In this document: piece after piece, positions 25,704 to 34,539 of the stretch
How positions within the stretch are numbered: position 1 is the stretch's first letter
Layout: each line of letters begins with the position of its first letter
From: Pseudomonas sp. 102515
GTDB lineage: Bacteria; Pseudomonadota; Gammaproteobacteria; Pseudomonadales; Pseudomonadaceae
DNA: 64,000 bases
Direction of reading: 5' to 3'
Assembly (NCBI RefSeq): GCF_031085165.1
Contig: NZ_JAVHTY010000001.1
Span: 1,364,001 to 1,428,000 of the forward strand
Program-made: the position numbers and the translations under genes
Notes under the pieces: model-generated
The model's database searches: none
Told to the model about the DNA's origin: nothing
What the model saw: the letters and a program-made list of their open reading frames with translations, nothing else

Positions 25704-25739
25704 GCCCCCTCTTCCTCGGGGCGAAGGCTGGGGTAAGGG
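25704..25739. repeat. Family D repeat
   Basis: C-rich then G-rich halves (CCCCCTCTTCCTCGGGGCGA then GGCTGGGGTAAGGG) matching the unit at 11385 and 32694. It directly follows a family A unit, as at 11278-11420. Confidence 0.6.
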
Positions 25740-25747
25740 AACCACGA

Positions 25748-26179
25748 CTACCGCCGCATCGGCATCCGGTCGACCGTGCCGAACAATGTCTTGAGCGACC
25801 ACCCCTGCTCTTCGCGCACCTTGACCCCACCATCCTTGCCCACCAGATAGAGCGTCGCCGGCTGCCCGGCACGGGCATCCAGCGCCTTGAGCAGCGCCCG
25901 GGCCTGCTCCGGGCGCAGCGGCTGGTCGTTGCGGCTTCCGGCACCGTCCACCACGGTATAGAGCACCATCTCGCGCTCGACGAAGGCTTCGCGATTGGCC
26001 GGCTGCGCCAGCTCCTCGCGCAGCTTCACCACCTGGGGATCGTTCGCCGTGGGCGCGACCAGGATCAGCGGTCGCGTCTTCCAGCGTTCCGCCTCAAGGG
26101 GGTTGTCGACGGCCTGGGCCGCTGACGCCCAGCCGGCCATCAGGGTGGTCGCCAGGCCTACCAGCGCGAGAGTCTTCAT
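25748..26179 (-). CDS. Exported DUF4174 protein
   Basis: The 143 aa product has a Sec signal peptide (MKTLALVGLATTLMAGWASAAQA) and a mature domain with WKTRPLILVAPTANDPQVVKLREEL and GQPATLYLVGKDGGVKVREE, the thioredoxin-like pattern of DUF4174. No CxxC is present, so it is not a redox enzyme. GGAAGG lies upstream of the ATG at 26177-26179; an earlier in-frame start lacks an RBS. It is divergent from leuA. Confidence 0.8.
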   Translation of the reverse strand: MKTLALVGLATTLMAGWASAAQAVDNPLEAERWKTRPLILVAPTANDPQVVKLREELAQPANREAFVEREMVLYTVVDGAGSRNDQPLRPEQARALLKALDARAGQPATLYLVGKDGGVKVREEQGWSLKTLFGTVDRMPMRR

Positions 26180-26415
26180 GGACGCCTTCCTTCCGTTCGG
26201 TTGCCAAGAGTCGTCCAGCATTGACCCGGTCCGGCGCCAGGGATCACCCCGTCGAGCTCGGGCTACACGAAAAACACCGCCACGCTCATTTATAAATCAC
26301 CAATAACCGGCCTTAACCAGCAATAAATACTCACGAAATCGCCCTGATCGAACATTTCTGCCAATTTCAAAAAGAACATTGCGAGACCCGCCCTGGGCGG
26401 ACTAACGTGAGCGCC

Positions 26416-26511
26416 ATGTACAACGCCCATACCCTCATCCTCCTCCGGCAGCACCGCTGCCTGCGACTGGTCAGTCCACGACTGCGAAGCTCTGCTGCGC
26501 TCGCTTCGTAA
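26416..26511 (+). CDS. Putative leucine leader peptide upstream of leuA
   Basis: A 31-codon ORF whose start is MYNAHTLILLRQHRCLRLV, with 7 Leu, one Ile, one Val and 5 Arg. It ends 30 bp before the leuA ATG and lies in the 362-bp gap 26180-26541. Leu-rich short ORFs before leuA usually sense charged tRNA-Leu by ribosome stalling. A hairpin CGAAGC (26485-26490)/GCTTCG (26503-26508) sits over its last codons. No T-run follows, so any control would more likely be translational than classical transcription attenuation. The left part of the gap holds an AT-rich stretch (26288-26340) suited to a promoter. Confidence 0.6.
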   Translation: MYNAHTLILLRQHRCLRLVSPRLRSSAALAS

Positions 26512-26541
26512 GTCCCGACCACGCCCAAGGAAAGAATCGCC

Positions 26542-28212
26542 ATGACCATGCTCAAAGATCCTTCGCAGAAGTACCGTCCCTTCACGCCCGTCGCCCTGCC
26601 CGACCGTACCTGGCCGGACAAGGTCATCGACAAGGCGCCGATCTGGCTGTCCACCGACCTGCGCGACGGCAACCAGTCGCTGATCGAGCCGATGGATGCC
26701 GAGAAGAAGATGGCCTTCTTCAAGTGCCTGGTGGCGGTAGGCCTGAAGGAGATCGAGGTAGGCTTCCCCTCCGCCTCCCAGACCGACTTCGACTTTGTCC
26801 GCGAGCTGATCGAGGGCGGTCATATCCCCGACGACGTCACCATCCAGGTGCTGACCCAGGCCCGTGACGACCTCATCGAGCGTACCTTCGAGTCGCTCAG
26901 GGGTGCCAAGCGCGCCATCGTCCACTACTACAACGCCTGTGCGCCGAGCTTCCGTCGCATCGTCTTCGGCCAGGACAAGGCCGGCGTCAAGGCCATCGCC
27001 GTGGCCGCCGGCCAGACCATCGTGCGCCTGGCCGCCGAGCGTCCGGAGACCCAGTGGGGCTTCGAGTACTCCCCCGAGGTGTTCAGCTCCACCGAGACCG
27101 ACTTCGCCGTCGAGGTGTGCAACGCGGTGATCGCGGTGTTCGCACCGACCCCGGCCAACAAGCTGATCCTCAACCTCCCGGCCACCATCGAGTGCGCCAC
27201 GCCCAACAACTACGCCGACCAGATCGAGTGGTTCGGCCGCCACATCGACCGCCGTGACAGCGTGCTGATCAGCGTCCACACCCACAACGACCGGGGCACC
27301 GGCGTGGCCGCCTCGGAACTGGCGGTGATGGCCGGCGCCGATCGCGTCGAAGGTTGCCTGTTCGGCAACGGCGAGCGCACCGGCAACGTCTGCCTGGTGA
27401 CCCTGGCGCTCAACCTCTACACCCAGGGTGTGGATCCCGAACTGGACTTCTCCGACATCGACGCCGTGCGCAAGACCGTCGAGGAGTGCAACCAGCTGCC
27501 GGTGCACCCGCGCCATCCCTATGTCGGCGACCTGGTCCATACCGCCTTCTCCGGCTCCCACCAGGACGCCATCCGCAAGGGCTTCGCCCAGCAGAAGCCG
27601 GATGCGCTCTGGGAAGTGCCCTACCTGCCCATCGATCCGGCCGACATCGGCCGCGACTACGAGGCGGTCATCCGCGTCAACAGCCAGTCGGGCAAGGGCG
27701 GCATCGCCTTCCTGCTGGAGCAGGAATACGGCATCAGCCTGCCGCGCCGCATGCAGATCGAATTCAGCCAGGTGGTGCAGCGCGAGACCGACCGCCTGGG
27801 CCTGGAGATGACCGCGGCGCAGATCCACGCCCTGCTCGAACAGGAATACCTGCAGGCCAAGAGTCCCTACGCCCTGGTCAGCCACAGGCTGCGCGAGGAA
27901 GACGGCACCTCCACCGTCGACATCAAGGTCGCCGTCGAGGGTCGTACCGAACACTGGCACGGCACCGCCAAGGGTCCGCTGGAGGCCCTGGTCGCCAGCC
28001 TGCCGCAGGCGGTGGAGATCATGGACTACCACGAGCACTCCATCGGCGCCGGCGCCAACGCCAAGGCCGCTTCCTACATCGAGGTCCGCCTGGAAGGCCA
28101 GCGCCCGCTGCATGGCATCGGCATCGATGAGAACATCACCACCGCCAGCTTCCGCGCCCTGCTCAGCGCCCTGAACCGCGCGGTCACCCAGGCCCAGGCC
28201 AAGGCCGCCTGA
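26542..28212 (+). CDS. leuA: 2-isopropylmalate synthase
   Basis: The 556 aa protein condenses acetyl-CoA with 2-oxoisovalerate, the first step of leucine synthesis. The TIM barrel carries [15 protein letters not shown] (catalytic Arg-Asp) and [16 protein letters not shown] (metal His pair), then [13 protein letters not shown]. The C-terminal regulatory domain (about 430-550; [21 protein letters not shown]) is the leucine-feedback site. Length fits the long LeuA type of Pseudomonas. AAGGAAAG at -13. A leucine-rich leader ORF precedes it and a terminator follows at 28232. Confidence 0.95.
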   Translation: MTMLKDPSQKYRPFTPVALPDRTWPDKVIDKAPIWLSTDLRDGNQSLIEPMDAEKKMAFFKCLVAVGLKEIEVGFPSASQTDFDFVRELIEGGHIPDDVTIQVLTQARDDLIERTFESLRGAKRAIVHYYNACAPSFRRIVFGQDKAGVKAIAVAAGQTIVRLAAERPETQWGFEYSPEVFSSTETDFAVEVCNAVIAVFAPTPANKLILNLPATIECATPNNYADQIEWFGRHIDRRDSVLISVHTHNDRGTGVAASELAVMAGADRVEGCLFGNGERTGNVCLVTLALNLYTQGVDPELDFSDIDAVRKTVEECNQLPVHPRHPYVGDLVHTAFSGSHQDAIRKGFAQQKPDALWEVPYLPIDPADIGRDYEAVIRVNSQSGKGGIAFLLEQEYGISLPRRMQIEFSQVVQRETDRLGLEMTAAQIHALLEQEYLQAKSPYALVSHRLREEDGTSTVDIKVAVEGRTEHWHGTAKGPLEALVASLPQAVEIMDYHEHSIGAGANAKAASYIEVRLEGQRPLHGIGIDENITTASFRALLSALNRAVTQAQAKAA

Positions 28213-28231
28213 AACTGACATTCGTCAAACT

Positions 28232-28263
28232 AAAGGGAATACCCGTCGGTGTTCCCTTTTTTT
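28232..28263 (+). terminator. Rho-independent terminator of leuA
   Basis: AAAGGGAATACC (28232-28243), loop CGTC, GGTGTTCCCTTT (28248-28259) form a 12-bp stem with one G-U pair, followed by T7. Located 20 bp after the leuA stop. Confidence 0.9.
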
Positions 28264-28354
28264 ATGGTGCCTCTGCCTAGATACTGACCGCTTTGAGGAA
28301 TTTCCGCTCCCGCCGTGCACCGCCACGCCGAAAGCGGTCCGTTACGGACGGTCG

Positions 28355-31300
28355 ATGAACGTATCTTCGCTTCGGTTTCCGCCCGCCCTGGGTAGCGCCT
28401 TGGCACTCTGCGGCGTGTTCCTGCTTTCTTCTCTGCTGTGCCTGACACTGACCGGCCAAGATCCCAGTGCGGTACCGGCGCTGTGGTTACCCAACGGTCT
28501 GGCGCTGGCGTACCTGCTGCGCAGTCCGCCACGACAGTGGCCGCTACAGGCTGGGGCAATCTTGGTTGCCACCGTTCTGGCGGATCTCCTAACGGGCGGA
28601 ACAGTGCTGCCTGGTCTGGGATTCGGCGCCAGCAATCTGGCCGAGATCATGCTGGGCGCGGCGTTGTTACGACGCCAGAGTCTAGCCTTCGATCGCAATG
28701 TCGCGGCCATGGGCCGCCTGCTCATCTATGGCGTCCTCCTGCCGCCGCTGCTGGGGGCGGCGTTGGGGACCCTGATGATGGGTCTGACCGGGGAAGCCAG
28801 GCTGCTGACCGTTGCTGTGCATTGGTACATCGGCGACGCCCTCGGCCTACTCACGGTGTTACCCCTGGCGCTGCTGCGCTGGCCGGTGGCGCTGGCCACC
28901 TTCACGCCATATGGGCGCAAGGAATTCATCGCCCTGCTGGGCCTGAGCCCCCTACTGGCGATCTGCATCCTGAGCTACCTGCCCTACCCCTTCGTCTACC
29001 TGGCGATGCTGCTGCTGATGCTGACCATGCGGCTCACCGTAGCGGGTACGGCGTTGATCGGCGGACTCAACATCTTCCTGCTGGGCAACCTGCTGGCCTA
29101 CGACCATGTCATAGATCTAACCGGCGCGTCCCTGGCCATCCAGGCGCTCACCTACATACCCGTGGCGTTGATGCAGATTCCACCGCTATTGCTGGCATCA
29201 GCAGTGCAACAGAGCCGCCATCAGCATCAGCGGCTGCTGCGCAATCAGGCACGCTATCGGCACGCCATGCAGACCGCGCCCTATGGCATGGCGCTGGTGT
29301 CGACCCAGGGGCTGCTGTCGGACGTCAACCCGGCTCTGGAGACCATGCTGGGCTATTCGCGCCATGCCCTCGAAGGCCATCCTCTGGACGAGCTGCTGGC
29401 CGACTCCCAAGCCGAGCCCGACCTTGGCGAACATGAGCAGACGTTGCAACTCCGTCACCATGACGGCCATACCCTCTGGGTAATGATGGCCTGCTCGCCA
29501 GACCACAACGACCAGGATCTACTGACGGGCTATCTGCTGCAGGTTCGGGATATTGATGCCGAGCGGCGCGCCGATGAAGTTAGCGCGCATCTGCGCGAGC
29601 GATTGCAACTGGCGATTCGCGCCAGCAACGTCGGCATCTGGGAGTGGGACAGCCGCAGCCGTCAATTCATCGCCGATGCCAAGGTTCAACAGCTCTATGG
29701 CCTGCCGCTGATCGATGGCAATTACGAGCTAGCGACCTGGATCGAAGCCCTGCACCCGGAGGATCGCGAAGCCTCCATGAGGCTCTTCCGTGCATCTATC
29801 AGCAATCTGTCCTCTTACGAGCACGAGTTTCGGATCGTTCGCCGGGATGGCGCCGTTCGCTGGATCCGTTCTGAAGTCATCGCCATCGAAAGCGGCGACG
29901 GCTTTTGCCGAATGGTCGGCAGCAACCGCGACGTCACCGAGCACCACCAGCTGACCACGGCGCTCTACGAGGAAAAGGAACGGCTGCAGGTCACCCTGGC
30001 CTCCATCGCCGACGCCGTGCTGACAACCGATATGGACGGCCGCATCCTCTTTCTCAATCCGGTCGCCGAACAGCTCACCGGCTGGTCGCTGGCGGATGCC
30101 CAGGGGCGCCGCCACGAAGAGGTGTTCCTCATCCACGACAGCCAGAGCGACGAGGTCCTGCCCAGTCCGGTGACCCGCTGCCTGCGCGAGCAGACCATCA
30201 CCTCGCTGGACGAGGGCGCGGTGCTGCTCAGTCGCCAGGGTGAAAGACACGAGGTGCAGGACTCCGCCGCGCCGGTACGCACGGTGGATGGCCACATCAT
30301 CGGCGCGGTGCTGGTGTTCCAGAACGTCACCCACGCGCGCAACCTCCAGCGCGAGCTGAGCTACAACGCCTCCCACGACGCCCTGACCGGTCTCTACAAC
30401 CGCCTCAAGTTCGAGCAGGAACTGGACGCCGCCTGGCAACAGGCCCAGGCCGGCACCACCCAGCATGCGCTGTGCTTCATCGACCTGGACCGCTTCAAGG
30501 TGGTCAACGACTCCGCCGGCCATGCCGCCGGTGACCTGTTGCTGCGCGAACTGGGCACCTTGCTGCGCGACTCCCTGCGCGGCTCGGACGCCGTGGCGCG
30601 TATCGGTGGTGACGAATTCGCCCTGCTGCTGCGCGACTGCGACCTGGTGCAGGCCGAGGCCGTCGCCGAAAAGCTCATCGCCAGCATCGGTGCCGTACGC
30701 TTCAACTGGCAGAACCGGATCTACGACGTCGGCGCCAGTGCCGGCATCGTCGCCATCACCGCCGAAACCCGCAGCCCGGCGGAATTGATGAGCCAGGCCG
30801 ACGTGGCCTGCTACACCGCCAAGCACGCCGGGCGCAATCGCGCGGCGCTCTATCGCGCCGGCAGCGAAGACGTGGAGCGCCAGCACCGCGAGATCCTCAT
30901 GGCCAGCGGCCTGCGCGAGGCCCTGGAGCAGCACCGCTTCGAATTGCACGCCCAGGCCATCGTCCCCACCCGCGCCACCGGCAGCACCGCGCAGCACGTC
31001 GAGCTGCTGCTGCGCCTGCGCGATGTCCAGGGCCAGCTGATCTCGCCGGCCACCTTCATCCCGGCCGCCGAGCGCTTCGGCCTGATGAGCAGCATCGACC
31101 GTTGGGTCGTGCGCCAGGTGCTGGTCGAGCTGGTCCCCTGGCTGCAGGAACGACCCGAGCTGCACGTGGGCATCAATCTCTCGGGCAACAGCCTGAGCGA
31201 TCCCGACTTCCTGCCCGAGTTGCTGGAGCTGATCGCCGCCTCGCCACTGGATCCGCAGCGCCTGCTCTTCGAGCTGACCGAGACCGCGGTGATCAACAAG

Positions 31301-31660
31301 CTCTCGGTGGCCTCCGAACTCATCAGCCAGGTCCGCGAACGTGGCTGCCGCATCGCCCTGGACGACTTCGGCGCCGGCCTCAGCTCCTTCGCCTACCTCA
31401 AGCATTTCCGCGTCGACTACGTGAAGATCGACGGCAGCTTCATCCGCACCCTCGACCAGGATCCGCTGGATCGCGCCATCGTCGAGTCGATCAACCAGGT
31501 CGCCCATCACCTGGGCGCCGAGACCATCGCCGAATTCGTCGAATCCCAGGCCACCTTCGAATTGCTCGGCATCATCGGCGTGGACTACGCCCAGGGCTAT
31601 GCCCTCGGCAAACCCCTGCCCCTGCGGGAGTGGCCGGGGCCGACGCGCCTCGAACCTTGA
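28355..31660 (+). CDS. MASE1-PAS-PAS-PAS-GGDEF-EAL protein, DgcE (YegE)-like
   Basis: The 1101 aa protein has an N-terminal MASE1 membrane sensor of about eight helices (1-290), three PAS modules (roughly 305-405, 415-530, 540-655; the second with VRRDGAVRWIRSE), a GGDEF domain with intact IGGDEF (751-755), and an EAL domain (about 840-1095). The EAL motif reads ELL (883-885), while DDFGAGLSS, the Lys of VDYVKIDGSF and the Glu of AEFVES remain. This matches E. coli DgcE and P. aeruginosa PA1181. It is certainly a cyclase candidate; phosphodiesterase activity is uncertain. Confidence 0.9.
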   Translation: MNVSSLRFPPALGSALALCGVFLLSSLLCLTLTGQDPSAVPALWLPNGLALAYLLRSPPRQWPLQAGAILVATVLADLLTGGTVLPGLGFGASNLAEIMLGAALLRRQSLAFDRNVAAMGRLLIYGVLLPPLLGAALGTLMMGLTGEARLLTVAVHWYIGDALGLLTVLPLALLRWPVALATFTPYGRKEFIALLGLSPLLAICILSYLPYPFVYLAMLLLMLTMRLTVAGTALIGGLNIFLLGNLLAYDHVIDLTGASLAIQALTYIPVALMQIPPLLLASAVQQSRHQHQRLLRNQARYRHAMQTAPYGMALVSTQGLLSDVNPALETMLGYSRHALEGHPLDELLADSQAEPDLGEHEQTLQLRHHDGHTLWVMMACSPDHNDQDLLTGYLLQVRDIDAERRADEVSAHLRERLQLAIRASNVGIWEWDSRSRQFIADAKVQQLYGLPLIDGNYELATWIEALHPEDREASMRLFRASISNLSSYEHEFRIVRRDGAVRWIRSEVIAIESGDGFCRMVGSNRDVTEHHQLTTALYEEKERLQVTLASIADAVLTTDMDGRILFLNPVAEQLTGWSLADAQGRRHEEVFLIHDSQSDEVLPSPVTRCLREQTITSLDEGAVLLSRQGERHEVQDSAAPVRTVDGHIIGAVLVFQNVTHARNLQRELSYNASHDALTGLYNRLKFEQELDAAWQQAQAGTTQHALCFIDLDRFKVVNDSAGHAAGDLLLRELGTLLRDSLRGSDAVARIGGDEFALLLRDCDLVQAEAVAEKLIASIGAVRFNWQNRIYDVGASAGIVAITAETRSPAELMSQADVACYTAKHAGRNRAALYRAGSEDVERQHREILMASGLREALEQHRFELHAQAIVPTRATGSTAQHVELLLRLRDVQGQLISPATFIPAAERFGLMSSIDRWVVRQVLVELVPWLQERPELHVGINLSGNSLSDPDFLPELLELIAASPLDPQRLLFELTETAVINKLSVASELISQVRERGCRIALDDFGAGLSSFAYLKHFRVDYVKIDGSFIRTLDQDPLDRAIVESINQVAHHLGAETIAEFVESQATFELLGIIGVDYAQGYALGKPLPLREWPGPTRLEP

Positions 31661-31711
31661 GCCGTGGCCATCGGTCGTAATCTGCATGCCCCCCAACCGG
31701 ATGAGGATCCC

Positions 31712-32662
31712 ATGCACACACGTACCCTCGGCCACTCAGACCTCCAGGTGCCGCCACTCTGCTTTGGTGGCAACGTCTTCGGCTGGACGCTGGACGAAGC
31801 CCAGTCCTTTCGCATGCTGGACGCCTTGCTCGAGGCGGGCCTGAATTTCATCGACACCGCCGACGTCTATTCGCGCTGGGCACCCGGCAACAGCGGTGGC
31901 GAATCCGAGACCCTGCTGGGCAAGTGGTTCGCCCGTAGCGGCAAGCGTGATCAGGTGATCCTGGCCACCAAGCTGGGTATGGACATGGGTGAGGGCCGCA
32001 AGGGCCTCAAGGCCAGCTATGTGCAGCAGGCGGTGGAGGCCTCGCTCAAGCGCCTGCAGACCGATCGCATCGATCTCTACCAGGCGCACTGCGACGACGA
32101 GGACACGCCGCTGGAGGAAACCCTGGGCGCCTTCGCCCGGCTGGTGGAACAGGGCAAGGTACGGGTGATCGGTGCCTCCAACTACGGCGGCCAGCGCCTG
32201 CGCGAAGCGACCCAGGTCGCCGAGCGCCTGGGCGTGCCGGCCTACCAGAGCCTGCAACCCCTCTACAACCTGCATGCGCGCCAGGACTACGAGACCGAGC
32301 TGGAACCCGTGGTCAAGGAACTCGGTCTGGGCGTGATCAGCTACTTCTCCCTGGCCAGCGGCTTCCTGACCGGCAAGTACCGCACCAAGGACGATCTCAA
32401 GGGTTCGCGGGCCGAGATGGTCAAGGGCTACCTGGACGAACGCGGCATGGCCATCCTGGCCGGCCTCGACGAAATCGCCGAAAAGCACGACGCTACCCCG
32501 GCCCAGGTCGCCCTGGCCTGGCTGATCGCCCGCCCCAGCATCACCGCGCCCATCGCCAGCGCCACCTCACAGGCCCAACTCGACGACCTGGTGGCCGCCA
32601 CCCGGCTGCAGCTACCGGCCGACGACGTCACCCTGCTGGATCAGGTCAGCGCCTATCGCTGA
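31712..32662 (+). CDS. Aldo/keto reductase
   Basis: The 316 aa TIM-barrel oxidoreductase starts at ATG 31712 after GAGGAT; the longer frame from 31664 adds no domain. The catalytic tetrad is visible: Asp and Tyr in FIDTADVYS, Lys in LATKLGMD, His in YQAHCDDED. The NADPH region includes VIGASNYGG and the C-terminal SATSQAQLDDL. It belongs to the YajO/YghZ-like class. Physiological carbonyl substrate not predictable. The gene stands alone, with repeats downstream. Confidence 0.9.
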   Translation: MHTRTLGHSDLQVPPLCFGGNVFGWTLDEAQSFRMLDALLEAGLNFIDTADVYSRWAPGNSGGESETLLGKWFARSGKRDQVILATKLGMDMGEGRKGLKASYVQQAVEASLKRLQTDRIDLYQAHCDDEDTPLEETLGAFARLVEQGKVRVIGASNYGGQRLREATQVAERLGVPAYQSLQPLYNLHARQDYETELEPVVKELGLGVISYFSLASGFLTGKYRTKDDLKGSRAEMVKGYLDERGMAILAGLDEIAEKHDATPAQVALAWLIARPSITAPIASATSQAQLDDLVAATRLQLPADDVTLLDQVSAYR

Positions 32663-32693
32663 CACAGTGGCCGGGCTCATCGCCTGCAGACAA

Positions 32694-32730
32694 CCCCCTT
32701 TCCCTTTGGGAGAGGGCTGGGATGAGGGTG
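32694..32730. repeat. Family D repeat
   Basis: C-rich then G-rich unit (ACCCCCTTTCCCTTTGGGAG then AGGGCTGGGATGAGGGTG) between the aldo/keto reductase and lrp-like genes. Third copy in the window. Confidence 0.6.
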
Positions 32731-32751
32731 ACCCAAGCAGCTGATATCGAG

Positions 32752-32784
32752 CGTGGAAAAGGCTGCGCGGCCTTCCACGCTACG
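32752..32784. repeat. Family C hairpin repeat
   Basis: CGTGGAA (32752-32758) pairs with TTCCACG (32773-32779) around a GGCTGCGCGGCC core, followed by CTACGG. Same layout as 17824-17854. Confidence 0.6.
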
Positions 32785-32797
32785 GTCTTCATAAGCC

Positions 32798-33259
32798 CTA
32801 CCGCACATAGTCCAGCGGCAAGGCCGTGCTGTACTTGATCTGCTCCATGGCGAAGCTGGAACTCACGTCCAGCAATCCCGGCACCTGGATCAGCCGTTTG
32901 TAGACGCCGTCGTAGGCGGCGATGTCCGGCACCACGATGCGCATCAGGTAGTCGGTGTCGCCGGCCATGCGATAGAGCTCGACCACCTCCGGGATGGCCG
33001 CCACTGCCTCGTGGAAGTGTTGCAGCCAGTCCATGGCGTGCTGGTTGGTGCGCACCGAGACGAACACCGTCACCCCCACGTTGAGTTGCCGGGGGTCGAG
33101 CAACGCCACCCGGGCGCGGATGACCCCTTGCTCCTCCAACCTCTGGATACGCCGCCAACAGGCGGTAGTGCCCAGGCCGATACGCTCGGCGATATCGGCC
33201 ACCGGTCGGGTACTGTCCTGCTGCAAAATCTCGAGAAGGGCCCGATCGAAGCGATCCAT
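32798..33259 (-). CDS. Lrp/AsnC-family transcriptional regulator
   Basis: The 153 aa protein has an N-terminal HTH (DRALLEILQQDSTRPVADIAERIGLGTTACWRRIQRLEEQGVI) and a C-terminal RAM/ligand domain (VGVTVFVSVRTNQ; VVELYRMAGDTDYLMRIVV; GLLDVSSSFAMEQIK). The C-WRR recognition helix resembles the DecR/CyuR subgroup that answers cysteine. It is divergent from an IscS paralogue with a 16-bp palindrome between, so control of that gene and of itself is the natural inference. Confidence 0.9.
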   Translation of the reverse strand: MDRFDRALLEILQQDSTRPVADIAERIGLGTTACWRRIQRLEEQGVIRARVALLDPRQLNVGVTVFVSVRTNQHAMDWLQHFHEAVAAIPEVVELYRMAGDTDYLMRIVVPDIAAYDGVYKRLIQVPGLLDVSSSFAMEQIKYSTALPLDYVR

Positions 33260-33286
33260 GAAATGATTTTCTCTGTATAGGCTATT

Positions 33287-33302
33287 GAATAGAATTCTAT
33301 TC
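33287..33302. promoter_or_regulatory. Perfect 16-bp palindrome GAATAGAATTCTATTC
   Basis: It sits in the 131-bp divergent gap, 28 bp from the regulator start and 89 bp from the desulfurase-like gene. Lrp-family sites are AT-rich dyads of about 15 bp of this style (YAG...CTR ends, ATT centre). AT content here is far above the surroundings. Confidence 0.65.
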
Positions 33303-33390
33303 TTCCTAGAGTGGCAAAAAGCGATAAGAAAGCAAATTTCTTCACGAGCGGGAGCGTTAGCCTAGTTCCATTCAAACGCCCGAGGCCGCC

Positions 33391-34539
33391 ATGGACGCTT
33401 ATCCCCTGTATTTCGATTACGCCGCCACCACCCCCGTCGACGACGCCGTCATCGAAGCCATGCTGGGTTGCCTGGGCCGGCAGGGCGTCTTCGGCAATCC
33501 CGCCTCCCGCGGCCATGCCTTCGGCAACGATGCCCAGCGCGCCGTGGACACCGCCCGCCAGCAGGTGGCCGAACTGGTCGGCGCCCGGCCCGAGCAGTTG
33601 GTCTGGACCTCCGGTGCCACCGAATCCAACAACCTCGCGCTGCTCGGCATGGCCCGTCGTCGCGGACGCGGCCACCTGATCACCAGCTGCCTGGAACACC
33701 GGGCGGTGCTCGATACCGCGGCCCAACTGGAAGCCGAGGGCTTCACCGTCACCTACCTGACGCCGGACGCGACAGGTCTGATCACCCCCGCCGCCGTCGA
33801 GCAGGCCTGGCGAACGGACACCTGCCTGGTCTCGCTGATGGTGGTGAACAACGAGCTGGGCACCCTGACCGACATCGACGCCATCGGCCGAATGGTCCGC
33901 GCCAGGGGCGCCCTCTTCCACGTGGACGCCGCTCAGGCCACCGGCAAGGTCACCATCGACCTGGCCAGCCTGGAGGTCGATCTGATGTCCTTTTCCGCGC
34001 ACAAGACCTATGGGCCCAAGGGCATCGGCGCCCTCTATGTCGGTCCGCATGCCGAGGGCGCCCTGCAGGCACAGATCCACGGCGGCGGCCATGAGCGCGG
34101 ACTACGTTCCGGCACCCTGGCTACTCACCAGATCGTCGGCATGGGTACCGCCTTCGCCCTCGCTGCCCAGGCCATGGCGCGGGAGAACGAGCGTCTCGGT
34201 CAGTTGCGCGAGCGGTTCCTGGCCGGGGTCCAGACCCTGCCCGGCATGCAGCTCAATGGCTGCGCCCGGCAGCGCATTCCCCATACCCTGAATCTGACCT
34301 TCGCCACGCCGCTGGATACCGCATCATTGCAGCGCCAGCTGGCCTTCTCCACCACCTCGGCCTGCAGTTCGGCCAAGGCTGCGCCCTCCCATGTGCTCCT
34401 GGGTCTGGGCCTCACCGCCGAACAGGCGGCGCGCAGCTACAGATTCAGCCTGGGTCGCTACACCACCGCGGCGGACGTGGACCGGGCCGTCGCCCTGATC
34501 CGCCAGCACGCTGCCCAGCCAGCGCCCTTCTGGGCCTGA
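33391..34539 (+). CDS. Cysteine desulfurase-family PLP enzyme, IscS paralogue
   Basis: The 382 aa class V aminotransferase has YFDYAATTPVDDAV, TSGATESNNLALLG, the PLP Lys205 in [33 protein letters not shown], and the mobile-loop Cys325 in TTSACSSAKA. Cysteine desulfuration therefore looks possible. It is distinct from IscS at 49982-51196: the loop after the Cys differs and the C-terminal IscU-docking tail is absent (it ends AQPAPFWA). It may degrade cysteine or supply sulfur for a thio-cofactor. The divergent Lrp regulator suggests amino-acid-responsive expression. Confidence 0.85.
   Translation: MDAYPLYFDYAATTPVDDAVIEAMLGCLGRQGVFGNPASRGHAFGNDAQRAVDTARQQVAELVGARPEQLVWTSGATESNNLALLGMARRRGRGHLITSCLEHRAVLDTAAQLEAEGFTVTYLTPDATGLITPAAVEQAWRTDTCLVSLMVVNNELGTLTDIDAIGRMVRARGALFHVDAAQATGKVTIDLASLEVDLMSFSAHKTYGPKGIGALYVGPHAEGALQAQIHGGGHERGLRSGTLATHQIVGMGTAFALAAQAMARENERLGQLRERFLAGVQTLPGMQLNGCARQRIPHTLNLTFATPLDTASLQRQLAFSTTSACSSAKAAPSHVLLGLGLTAEQAARSYRFSLGRYTTAADVDRAVALIRQHAAQPAPFWA

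Noticed and set aside
26290-28221. Minus-strand ORF of 643 aa over leuA
   Set aside because: Shadow of leuA; no domains and no RBS.
28235-28263. Riboswitch downstream of leuA
   Set aside because: The structure is a simple stem with a T-run, a terminator.
29729-31735. Minus-strand ORF of 668 aa over the DgcE-like gene
   Set aside because: Antisense reading of PAS-GGDEF-EAL coding sequence, biased composition.
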